Positions 1-6,256 of a DNA stretch of 7,112 bases are shown here, piece after piece. The stretch's first letter is position 1, and every line of letters starts with the position of its first letter. Origin of the DNA: a bacterium (GTDB lineage: Bacteria; Verrucomicrobiota; Verrucomicrobiia; Limisphaerales; J093); NCBI GenBank assembly GCA_021784265.1, contig JAJXTA010000136.1, positions 1-7,112 of the forward strand, read 5' to 3'. The notes under the pieces were generated by a model. The model was not told where the DNA came from. It did not search any database and saw nothing but the letters and a program-made list of their open reading frames with translations. A program made the position numbers and the translations under genes.

Positions 1-1281
1 CCCGGCCACCTTTTCCGCCACGAGCTTCTTGAGCAACCGGGTCACGTCGGTCGTGGTGCTGCGGGGCTCGGCCTTGCTCTTGGACTCGGCCAGGTCAAAG
101 CTGGCGTAGAAGGAGGGCAGGTCGATAACCCCAACCCGCTCCGGCTTCCCAGCGGGCCCAAGGGTCTGGATCAGCCGGGCCTTGGCCGCTTGGTCCTTGA
201 GCGTGATCTCGTCGCGGATCAACCGCACCGTCTTGCGGGCTGACGGGTCCGCGGCGTCGGCCGGGATGACGGTCAGGGTCACGCCCGTCCCTTTGGGCCC
301 GCGGATGATCTCGACGATCTTGTTGAGCTTCCAGCCGACAATATCGACCGGTTCCTGGCCTTCCTGCTGGACCGCGATGATCTTGTCGTTGGGCTTGAGC
401 TGCTTGCTCTTGGCCGCCGGGCCGCCCGGAACCAAATCGTAAATCTTGCAGTAATCGTCCTCTTTCTGGAGCTGGGCCCCGATGCCGAACAGCGACAATT
501 TCATGCTGATGGCGAAGTTCTCCAGTTGCGCCTTGCCCATGTAGTCGGAGTGGGGGTCGTAACTCTGCGCCAGGGCGGTCAGGTAGTACTGCAGGATGTC
601 GTCGGTGTCGTATTCGGCCAGGGTCTTGAGCAGGCGGCGATAGCGGGTCGAGAGGGTTTTGAGGATCTCCGCCGGCTTCTGTTTGTTGAGTTTCTCCTGC
701 AGGTACTCGAAGCGCAACTCTTCGCGCCACAAGGCTTTAGCCTCGGCCAGGTCCTGCGGCCAATCCAGGTCCTTGCGATTTGGAGTAAACCGATCCTGTC
801 CGGTGAAATCGAACGTCTCCGTCCGCAGCAACTCCCCGACGTACTCCACGTGTTCGGCCACCCGGAGGAGAAAGCGAGCGAAGATCTCGTTGGCGGGCGA
901 GGTGTCGCCGCGGGTGAGGGTGAGGTCGTCGAGGGTGGTGCGGTAGCCGTCGAAGTCGTCCAGATCGGATTGGACGAAGTGGAGGTGTTGGCCATCGAGC
1001 AGCTCGAGGTACCGGTGCAGGAATCGCTCCGACATCGTGTCGTCGAGGGGATGGCGGGTATAGTGCGTGTGCTCGAGCACCTCCGCCGTCAGCCGGGCGA
1101 TGCCGGCATCGTATGGCCCCGGGTTGAGGACGTGCTCATTGGTCGCGTATTTCTGGCTGTAAAGGATGAGGTCCGGGGTCGCGAGGTCCAGGAGGGGGGT
1201 GGCTTGGGCGACCGGCGGGGTGTTGCCCGCGGTCAGCATTCCGGCCAGCGCGAGGGCGAGCAAGAGAAACAGCTTTTTCAC
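1..1281 (-). CDS. prc: Tail-specific (C-terminal processing) periplasmic protease Prc/Tsp, N-terminal part, cut by window edge
   Basis: Family S41A serine protease that degrades or trims periplasmic proteins from their C-termini. The visible 427 residues run without a stop from a GTG at 1281 to base 1. Residues 1-27 are a Sec signal peptide (V-K-K, a Leu/Ala core, likely cleavage after A-Q-A at 27). Residues about 40-240 match the helical Tsp N-terminal domain. The segment SYDPHSDYMG (240-249), then GIGAQLQ (266-272), GGPAAKS (286-292) and GWKLNKIVEIIRGPKG (316-331) closely follow the E. coli Prc PDZ region as I remember it (IDPHTNYLS, GIGAVLQ, GGPAAKS, GWRLDDVVALIKGPKG). VGVIDLPSFY (383-392) opens the protease domain, so the catalytic Ser/Lys lie beyond the left edge; activity cannot be judged here. 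E. coli Prc has about 680 residues, so some 250 are missing. The start is supported by the signal peptide directly behind it; the ribosome-binding site is weak (AGAAG, about 5 bases upstream). Identification is firm, the exact start less so. Confidence 0.93.
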   Translation of the reverse strand, partial: MKKLFLLLALALAGMLTAGNTPPVAQATPLLDLATPDLILYSQKYATNEHVLNPGPYDAGIARLTAEVLEHTHYTRHPLDDTMSERFLHRYLELLDGQHLHFVQSDLDDFDGYRTTLDDLTLTRGDTSPANEIFARFLLRVAEHVEYVGELLRTETFDFTGQDRFTPNRKDLDWPQDLAEAKALWREELRFEYLQEKLNKQKPAEILKTLSTRYRRLLKTLAEYDTDDILQYYLTALAQSYDPHSDYMGKAQLENFAISMKLSLFGIGAQLQKEDDYCKIYDLVPGGPAAKSKQLKPNDKIIAVQQEGQEPVDIVGWKLNKIVEIIRGPKGTGVTLTVIPADAADPSARKTVRLIRDEITLKDQAAKARLIQTLGPAGKPERVGVIDLPSFYASFDLAESKSKAEPRSTTTDVTRLLKKLVAEKVAG

Positions 1282-1316
1282 AGTGTCTTCTGCGAGATTA
1301 GGGTCGCAGTGCCACC

Positions 1317-1344
1317 AACATAGACCAGCTTTTGCCTAGAGCAA
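1317..1344 (-). promoter_or_regulatory. Weak candidate sigma70-type promoter for prc
   Basis: On the minus strand, TTGCTC (1344-1339, 3 of 6 matches to the -35 consensus) is separated by 16 bases from TATGTT (1322-1317, 4 of 6 matches to the -10 consensus). It lies about 35 bases before the GTG start, in one of the few less GC-rich stretches of the window. The 100-base gap between the Dabb gene and prc leaves room for a separate promoter. The match is modest and could be chance. Confidence 0.22.
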
Positions 1345-1381
1345 GCCCCTTCGGGCCCGCCCAGCGGCCAGCACGCCGGGG

Positions 1382-1681
1382 TCAAGCGAAGTCGTACACC
1401 AACACCCGCCGACATACCCGGCGGAAGACCTTCTCGACAAACTCGACGTGCAGCGGGTGGACTTGGTAGGCGTCGTGGGTGGCTTTGTCGGGGAAGATCA
1501 CGTTGAGGGCGACTTGATAGGTCTGGTCCACGACCGCGCGGGGGCTGGCGACCATCCGGCCGACATGGAAGTGTTGGATGCCGGGGATGGGGGCGAGGTA
1601 ACGCTGCGCGGCGGCCACCAATTCGTCGGCGGCGCCGGGCTGGGCGGGGTCAGTCCAGAAGATCACGAGATGTGAGAACAT
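1382..1681 (-). CDS. Dabb-family (stress-responsive alpha/beta barrel) protein
   Basis: A 99-residue protein of the Dabb family: small ferredoxin-like alpha/beta folds that dimerise into a barrel. Members include plant stress proteins and some small-molecule cyclases, but most bacterial ones have no known function. The family start M-F-S-H-L-V-I-F-W (1-9), with His4 on the first strand, is present. So is the hallmark A-Y-Q-V-H-P-L-H-V-E-F-V (71-82), with its HPxH element, and the closing strand R-V-L-V-Y-D-F (92-98). The length is that of a single complete domain, and there is no signal peptide or membrane segment, so it is cytoplasmic. The ATG at 1681 is the right start because the family begins at this residue. 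It has no recognisable Shine-Dalgarno sequence; a short hairpin lies at 1693-1708 instead. It sits between the secreted fusion enzyme and prc, both on the same strand. Context does not reveal a substrate. Confidence 0.88.
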   Translation of the reverse strand: MFSHLVIFWTDPAQPGAADELVAAAQRYLAPIPGIQHFHVGRMVASPRAVVDQTYQVALNVIFPDKATHDAYQVHPLHVEFVEKVFRRVCRRVLVYDFA

Positions 1682-1692
1682 GGCTTTTGGTG

Positions 1693-1708
1693 GGAGTGTT
1701 CACACTCC
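1693..1708 (-). repeat. Short perfect hairpin just upstream of the Dabb start codon
   Basis: GGAGTGT (1693-1699) and ACACTCC (1702-1708) are exact reverse complements separated by two bases; as RNA this gives at least six pairs and a TTCA-type loop. The nearer arm ends 11 bases before the ATG of the minus-strand Dabb gene, where a ribosome-binding site would normally lie. It could be a leader hairpin or an operator for a dimeric regulator. There is no T-tract after it, so it is not a standard terminator. A second, weaker inverted repeat lies further upstream (1726-1731 with 1740-1745, 6 bp). Confidence 0.4.
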
Positions 1709-1841
1709 ACGCATCGATAGCAAGCTCCAGGCGCAACTACCTGGACCAGAGTTGGTTGCCTGGGTGGCGTCGTCGGGGAGCACCCGATGGGACCGGTGAC
1801 GGCCGCCGAGGCCCAGCCGCCGGCTCGAACTGAGAGGGGGC

Positions 1842-4400
1842 TCAGCGGCGGGCGTCCAGGCCCTCCCACCTGTAGGTCCACGGTTCCGGGCCGTGGCTCT
1901 GGACGACGAGGTAATCTCCCTCCCGCCAGGAGCGGAGGGGCAGATGGTTTTCGTCCGCGAGGAAGCGGGTCGGCAAGAGGCCGGCTTGAACCAAGGTTTG
2001 GAGGGAGGCCGGCAAGGTGTCGTAGGCCAAGCGATAGGCATAGACCGCGCGCCCAATCGCCAAACGGATGAAGTGGGCTTCGTTGTGAGTCTTGACTGGG
2101 CGGGTGGCTTCTGGCGGCAGGAGCAGCAGGCGGAGCAACTCGACCGCCAGCGGCCGCGCGGCGCCCCCCTCGACCGCCAACGCGCGGAAGCCGAGGGTGT
2201 GGTCTCCCACCCGGAGGGGGCAGGCGCCCAGGGCCAGGTCCGCCTCATCCTCGTCGCCCGTGCGGAAGTCGGCGGCGTCCAGAGCTTGGCGGCCGTCGAT
2301 GTCAATGGCGTAACGGCCCAGGTCCGGCCCGGTGGCCGCGGTCAACCGGAGGGCGTAGCGGCCCGGCGTCTGGACCTCGAAGGGGAGCGTCAACCGGGCG
2401 CCCACCGCGGTGTTGGTCCAACCCAGAACGGGGCGGGCACCGAACATACCCGTGGTTTGAACCTCGACTTTAGCCGGCCCGGTCGTTTGGGCTTGGCGGA
2501 AAGCCCGGACCAGGTGCTGGACCCGCCACGGGACGCTTCGCGTCGGATAGGGGGGCAGGAACCCGAACGGTTTCGGTTCGCCGGTCTGGTACCAGAAGGC
2601 GATGCTATTGATGAAATCAGGCCGCTCCAGGTAGAAGCCGTCGATGTCCTCGGTCCGATTGCCCTTGTGTTCGAGGGCCACTTTCAAGGCCTGGTTGAAC
2701 CCGACGGGGTCCAGCACGTGCCACCGGTAGGCGACGCCGCTGTCGCCGGCATTGTCGCCCTGCCAACGGGGTTGGCCGAACCAGTGGCTGGTGCGCGGTC
2801 GGAAGCCCCAGGCGTCGTTGAAGTAATCCTCGCTCCCCGTGCCTTGCAGGCTCGGTACCGTTTCGCCGTCCAGGTAAAAATAATCGTCCCCCTCGCCCCA
2901 CCAGCCGTCCTGCCCCAGGGTGACGGAGAGGACGGTGCCGATGTATTGGCCGCGTCCGGCCAGATCGGCGATGAGGTAATCGCGCCCTGCCTGGGCCGGG
3001 TATTCCTGGCGGTAGCGGGCGTGAAAGTACGGGGTGTCGGGTGGCAGGTGGTCGAGCTCGAGCCAGTCCACCTGCCAATAGAGGCCGGTGGTGCGGTCCG
3101 GGTTGTCATTCCTGACTACGATTCGCGCCGACTTGGCGAAGGGCATCCGCCAGTAGCAGGTGAGCGCCCCCGATGGGGAGACTTGCACCGGAACGCTCTC
3201 GACCACCGCCGGTTTGCCTTGGCCGACGGCGAAGAATTCGCCCAGCGGGACCTCGACCCCGGGCTCGGCGCGCCCATCCCAATAGATGCGGAGACTCAGC
3301 GCGTTGAGCTCGTTGACCCGACCCGCATGGCTGGTCAACCAGAGATGGGTGATCATCCCCGGCCCCTCCAGGAGCGGCATCTCGAGGGCTTTGCCCGGGG
3401 GCAACACGGTCATGTCCAGGTTCGCGTCGTGCCACTGCGGTTGTTCGTTGCTGGAGATGCGGCGGTTGCGGCCGAGGGGCGGAGCGGCCAGGCTGCCGAG
3501 GAAGTCCCGCCCCAGCGGCGCGACGACCGCGGCTGTGGTTTGGGGGCCTGGGTTCGCCGCCGTGAGCGGTTCGGTTGTCCGTCGGGCGAGGTAATCCACC
3601 CAGACGGCGTCGTTCATGTAGGCGCCCGCGTACGCGTAGGGCATGGCGCCGTCCTGACCGTCCCCGCCGGTATTACGGAAGACAAAGACACCCCCACCCG
3701 GTTGGGCCGCGTCCGGGCGATAGCCGACCAGCAGGACGCTGTGCCCGTCGCGGACGGCCTCGGCCGGACACATTTGCAAGACCCCGTTGACCCATTGCTC
3801 GCGCTTGGGCCACCGGAAGCCGCCGCAGACCGGCCAGCCCTGACTGAGGGTCTGACGAATCGCCAGGAGCTGCTCGGGCAGGAGTCCGGTATGGACATCC
3901 CACTCCTTGATCCAGTGCAAGCGCAGGCCGAGGAGGAGGCGGGTTTTGGCGTCGGCCAGCGCCGCGGCGCTGGGTAGCTCGCCGGGATTGAAGACGGGGC
4001 GGTAGGGCAGGTCGGCTTCGGTGCAAATGCCGTAGGCGGAGAAGCCCTTCCAAAGGTCCGAGAAGAAGCCGCCGTCTTCCCGGTCGCCGCAGGCCTGGTT
4101 CGCGGCCCAGTTGAGAAACTCGACACTCAGGCGTGGGCAATGGCCCTGGCGCTTGGCGGCGGCGTATTCCAACGCCCCGGTCATGGTGAACACCGAACAG
4201 GTTGGCCGAGCACCCTGCTGGCGCCGCGGCAAGTCCCAGTGCTCGAAGGCCGGGCGGAGGTCCACGGCTTCGGGGAGGAGAGAGTGCTCTGCGGCGGCGC
4301 CTGGGACGGAGCTCGGGGACGACGCGGCGGCGTTCCGAGTCTCCGCCAGCACAAGGGCGGGCAGCGCGAGCAGAACCAAGGGCAGCCACGGTGGGCGCAT
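1842..4400 (-). CDS. Secreted multidomain protein: papain-like C1A peptidase + DUF2961/GH172 glycoside hydrolase + pseudopilin-like C-terminus
   Basis: 852 residues from the ATG at 4400. The frame stays open for 71 codons upstream, but that extension is Arg/Pro-rich, whereas the codons after 4400 encode a clean Sec signal peptide (cleavage likely after V-L-A at 19). Residues about 42-270 are a papain-type peptidase: Q62, C68 (in R-P-T-C-S-V-F), H220 (D-G-H-S-V-L-L-V-G-Y) and N243 (F-R-N-T) fit the Gln/Cys/His/Asn set. Residues about 297-625 are a DUF2961/GH172 core, with R-R-I-S-S near 313, G-E-G-D-D at 502-506 and G-T-G-S-E-D-Y-F at 520-527. E503 and E524 lie 21 apart, as do the catalytic E270/E291 I recall for the Bifidobacterium alpha-fructofuranosidase of GH172. 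Residues about 640-765 look like a beta-sandwich, possibly carbohydrate-binding. Residues 772-852 resemble the globular part of a type II secretion pseudopilin. Expected location is periplasm, outer surface or medium. Domain calls for the peptidase and GH172 are strong, those for the last two regions tentative; the substrate is unknown. Confidence 0.9.
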   Translation of the reverse strand: MRPPWLPLVLLALPALVLAETRNAAASSPSSVPGAAAEHSLLPEAVDLRPAFEHWDLPRRQQGARPTCSVFTMTGALEYAAAKRQGHCPRLSVEFLNWAANQACGDREDGGFFSDLWKGFSAYGICTEADLPYRPVFNPGELPSAAALADAKTRLLLGLRLHWIKEWDVHTGLLPEQLLAIRQTLSQGWPVCGGFRWPKREQWVNGVLQMCPAEAVRDGHSVLLVGYRPDAAQPGGGVFVFRNTGGDGQDGAMPYAYAGAYMNDAVWVDYLARRTTEPLTAANPGPQTTAAVVAPLGRDFLGSLAAPPLGRNRRISSNEQPQWHDANLDMTVLPPGKALEMPLLEGPGMITHLWLTSHAGRVNELNALSLRIYWDGRAEPGVEVPLGEFFAVGQGKPAVVESVPVQVSPSGALTCYWRMPFAKSARIVVRNDNPDRTTGLYWQVDWLELDHLPPDTPYFHARYRQEYPAQAGRDYLIADLAGRGQYIGTVLSVTLGQDGWWGEGDDYFYLDGETVPSLQGTGSEDYFNDAWGFRPRTSHWFGQPRWQGDNAGDSGVAYRWHVLDPVGFNQALKVALEHKGNRTEDIDGFYLERPDFINSIAFWYQTGEPKPFGFLPPYPTRSVPWRVQHLVRAFRQAQTTGPAKVEVQTTGMFGARPVLGWTNTAVGARLTLPFEVQTPGRYALRLTAATGPDLGRYAIDIDGRQALDAADFRTGDEDEADLALGACPLRVGDHTLGFRALAVEGGAARPLAVELLRLLLLPPEATRPVKTHNEAHFIRLAIGRAVYAYRLAYDTLPASLQTLVQAGLLPTRFLADENHLPLRSWREGDYLVVQSHGPEPWTYRWEGLDARR

Positions 4401-4627
4401 GACCGTGGACTCTGCCGGTTCGGCTCCGCTGGCGCAACAGGGAAGACCCCAGCGGCGGTTCGGTCGGCGCGGCCAGCGTGGCTGTGGCGCGGATGGCCGC
4501 CGGCAAACCGCGGGCCTGGGCTCGCCGTGCGGCCCGGTGCCGCCCCGGGCCCGCGGGTCATCGCCGCGGGTGGTTTCCGGCTCGACAGCCCCGTGGGCCC
4601 CGTGTAACTGCAAACCGATTACGAGCT
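4401..4627. promoter_or_regulatory. Divergent intergenic region between the secreted fusion enzyme and the SIS/PfkB pair
   Basis: These 227 bases separate two oppositely transcribed genes and must hold the start signals for both unless transcription enters from elsewhere. The composition is extremely GC-rich apart from the last 25 bases before the SIS start. I see no convincing paired -35/-10 boxes on either strand. The element C-C-G-C-G-G-G occurs three times (4508, 4551, 4564), and two of the copies lie within a compound inverted repeat (4508-4556). Both flanking genes have reading frames open back into this region, but the translations are Arg/Pro/Gly-rich and are best read as chance in GC-rich DNA. 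Confidence 0.55.
4508..4556 (+). repeat. Compound inverted repeat able to form a long bulged hairpin
   Basis: Bases 4508-4520 pair with 4544-4556 over 13 positions (nine Watson-Crick pairs, one T-G wobble, three more G-C pairs). Directly stacked on this, GCGGC (4529-4533) pairs with GCCGC (4539-4543) around a five-base loop. That leaves an eight-base bulge (4521-4528) on one side only. No T-tract follows on either strand and both neighbouring genes point away, so it is not a terminator. It begins 120 bases and ends 71 bases before the SIS gene start. It could be a 5' leader RNA structure, if transcription starts upstream of it, or a DNA site; no known riboswitch class is recognised. Confidence 0.45.
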
Positions 4628-5233
4628 ATGATTAGTGCGTTTCTGGACGAAACGATCCGGCTGCTGCGTCAGCTTGACCCGGCGGCGATTGCGCGCGCGC
4701 GGGACCTCTTGCTCGGCTGCTACGCGCGCCAAGGGCGGGTCTATACGTTGGGCAACGGCGGTTCGGCCTCGACCGCCCAACACTTTGCCTGCGATCTGGC
4801 CAAATGGGTCGTGCCCGCCGGGGCCCGGCCTTTTGACACGCGGTGCCTGACCGACAACGTGTCGCTCTACACGGCCTGGGCCAACGACGCCGACCGCGCC
4901 GATGTGTTCGTGAACCAACTCCGCGGGCTGCTCGGCGAGCGGGACGTGGTCGTGTTGATCTCCGTGCATGGCGGGACCGGGTTCTCGGCGGACTTGGTCC
5001 GGGCGGTACGCTTTGCCAATCAGGCCGGGGCGGCCACGCTCGCCCTGGTGGGGTTCGACGGCGGGGTGCTGCACCGCGAGGCCGCCTGCTCGATCCTTGT
5101 CCCGGCGGATTCGACCCCCCAGACCGAGGCGATCCACCTGGTGATCGAACACTTGCTCATGCACTTGATTAAGGAGGCATTGGCGGGCCGGGCGGCCCGT
5201 CCCGGTGGCACGGGGGGACCGGCGTCGTGCTGA
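4628..5233 (+). CDS. SIS-domain phosphosugar isomerase, GmhA (sedoheptulose-7-phosphate isomerase)-like
   Basis: A 201-residue cytoplasmic protein, about the size of GmhA/DiaA-type SIS proteins, which bind phosphorylated sugars and usually interconvert aldose and ketose phosphates. The phosphate-binding signature L-G-N-G-G-S-A-S-T-A-Q-H-F (41-53) is typical of this group. The second Ser/Thr loop, usually S-T-S-G-N-S in GmhA, is I-S-V-H-G-G-T-G-F-S (111-120). Aligned to GmhA metal ligands from memory (His, Glu, Gln, His), this protein has H52, D56, E167 and H175: two are changed but could still bind metal. The end (about 186-201, Gly/Pro/Ala-rich) is probably disordered. The ATG at 4628 is chosen because the helix M-I-S-A-F-L-D-E-T-I begins there as in relatives; the 50 open codons before it are Arg/Pro-rich. 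The stop overlaps the next gene's start by 7 bases. The exact sugar substrate cannot be read from the sequence, so no gene symbol is given. Confidence 0.87.
   Translation: MISAFLDETIRLLRQLDPAAIARARDLLLGCYARQGRVYTLGNGGSASTAQHFACDLAKWVVPAGARPFDTRCLTDNVSLYTAWANDADRADVFVNQLRGLLGERDVVVLISVHGGTGFSADLVRAVRFANQAGAATLALVGFDGGVLHREAACSILVPADSTPQTEAIHLVIEHLLMHLIKEALAGRAARPGGTGGPASC
5214..5218 (+). promoter_or_regulatory. Ribosome-binding site that fixes the GTG start of the PfkB kinase gene
   Basis: GGGGA, at the end of a run of six G, lies eight bases before the GTG at 5227, inside the last codons of the SIS gene. Together with the 7-base overlap of the two genes it supports the GTG as the start and suggests translational coupling. 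Confidence 0.5.
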
Positions 5234-6177
5234 GCGAAGCCGCGTTGCGGGAGGGGCGCCTCTGCGTGGTGGGCAACATCAACCGCGATGTGAAGACCGC
5301 CCCGTTCGCGGGGACCGACCGGTTGCTGCGGGACGGAGAAACGCGGGTCGAGGGCATCCTCGAGACCCCCGGGGGCGGCGGCGCCAACAGCGCGTTCGCG
5401 GCGGCGGCCTTGGGCGCGCGGGTCGCCTTTCTGGGGAAGGTGGGGGCCGATGCCTTGGGTGGCCGGTTGGCGCGGGCCCTCGCTCAGCACGGGGTCACCG
5501 CCGCGTTGGCGCGGGACCCCGGGTGCGCCACGGGCAACTCGCTGGCCTTGACCTACGCCGATGGTCAGCGCCATTTCCTCAGTTGCCAGCCCAACAACGA
5601 GTCCCTGAGTTTCGCCGACCTCCAGTTGGGGATTCTCGCCGACTACCGGCATTTGTTTCGGGCGGACATCTGGTTCTCCGAAGCCATGTTGTTCGGGGGC
5701 AACGCGCGCCTGTTCCAACAGGCTCGGGCGGCGGGGTTGGTGGTGTCGATTGATTTGAACTGGGACCCCGGTTGGGGTGTCTTGGGGCCGGCGGCGGTGG
5801 CCCGGCGCAAGGCCGCCGTTCGGGAGGCCCTCCCGTGGGTCGATGTGGCGCATGGCAACGCGCGGGAGCTGACTGAGTTCGCCGATGCCGCCAGCCTCGA
5901 GCTGGCGCTCACCCGCCTGACGGAGTGGGGTGTGGGGGAGGTGGTGGTCCATTTGGGGGCGGAAGGCGCCGGGCACTACCGGCGAGGGCAACTGATCGTG
6001 GAACCGGCTGTGACGGTTCAACGGCACGTCAACGCCACAGGCACCGGTGATGTGTTGAGCGTCTGCATGATGCTCTTACACGACCAACCGGACGTGAGGG
6101 CGAAGCTACGACTGGCCAACACGGTCGTCAGCGAGTTCATCGCCGGCACGCGCGTGCTCATTCCCCCGTTGCCGTGA
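5227..6177 (+). CDS. PfkB-family (ribokinase-like) carbohydrate kinase
   Basis: A 316-residue cytoplasmic kinase that transfers phosphate from ATP to a sugar or sugar phosphate; the length is normal for the family. Visible marks: strand V-V-G-N-I-N-R-D (14-21) with its substrate-binding Asp; the first PfkB signature G-G-G-G-A-N-S-A-F-A (49-58), close to ribokinase GGKGANQA; an N-A-R-E (211-214) match to the NxxE motif that helps bind Mg-ATP; and the second signature N-A-T-G-T-G-D-V (269-276), with D275 as catalytic base. The first Asp of the usual D-T-x-G-A-G-D is Asn269 here; in ribokinase that Asp takes part in the potassium site, so monovalent cation activation may differ. The GTG start overlaps the SIS gene by 7 bases and is preceded by a G-rich ribosome-binding site. 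An isomerase coupled to a kinase suggests successive steps on one sugar, as in GmhA with the HldE kinase in heptose synthesis, but substrate identity is inference only. Fructokinase or ribokinase are alternatives. Confidence 0.9.
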   Translation: MLSEAALREGRLCVVGNINRDVKTAPFAGTDRLLRDGETRVEGILETPGGGGANSAFAAAALGARVAFLGKVGADALGGRLARALAQHGVTAALARDPGCATGNSLALTYADGQRHFLSCQPNNESLSFADLQLGILADYRHLFRADIWFSEAMLFGGNARLFQQARAAGLVVSIDLNWDPGWGVLGPAAVARRKAAVREALPWVDVAHGNARELTEFADAASLELALTRLTEWGVGEVVVHLGAEGAGHYRRGQLIVEPAVTVQRHVNATGTGDVLSVCMMLLHDQPDVRAKLRLANTVVSEFIAGTRVLIPPLP

Positions 6178-6256
6178 CCCGATCCTTCCCTCGCTTGGCC
6201 GTCGGCGAGGCCCGGCCGGCCGCGGCGTTGCGCCCGGTGGCGCGGGCTCGAGGGCA

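Noticed and set aside
526..1323. A 265-codon plus-strand open frame opposite prc
   Set aside because: It lies antisense to a frame that matches Prc throughout; its translation is Val/Gly/Glu-rich with no motif.
1341..1360. GCCC/GGGC mini-hairpin between the Dabb gene and prc, as a possible terminator
   Set aside because: Only four pairs and no run of T on the minus strand; not distinguishable from chance.
1893..3977. A 694-codon open frame on the plus strand opposite the secreted fusion enzyme
   Set aside because: The minus-strand frame has clear catalytic motifs and a signal peptide. The antisense translation has no recognisable domain and is explained by high GC codon use, which removes stop codons from the opposite strand.
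4582..4610. Possible promoter for the SIS gene: TCGACA (5 of 6 to the -35 consensus) with TAACTG 17 bases later
   Set aside because: The -10 candidate matches the consensus at only 2 of 6 positions and would leave a leader of about 10 bases; too weak to annotate.
4401..4613. N-terminal extension of 71 residues on the secreted enzyme
   Set aside because: The extension is Arg/Pro/Gly-rich and would bury the signal peptide that begins exactly at the ATG at 4400.
4478..4627. N-terminal extension of 50 residues on the SIS protein
   Set aside because: The composition is Arg/Ala/Pro-rich, the region overlaps the inverted repeat, and homologues begin at the helix starting with the ATG at 4628.
5171..5177. 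Perfect Shine-Dalgarno-like AAGGAGG inside the end of the SIS gene
   Set aside because: It encodes conserved Lys-Glu-Ala, and no start codon in the kinase frame lies at a workable distance; the kinase start at 5227 has its own site.
6189..6210. Six-base-pair inverted repeat after the kinase gene, as a possible terminator
   Set aside because: The stem is short with a ten-base loop and no T-tract, in very GC-rich DNA where such repeats are common.
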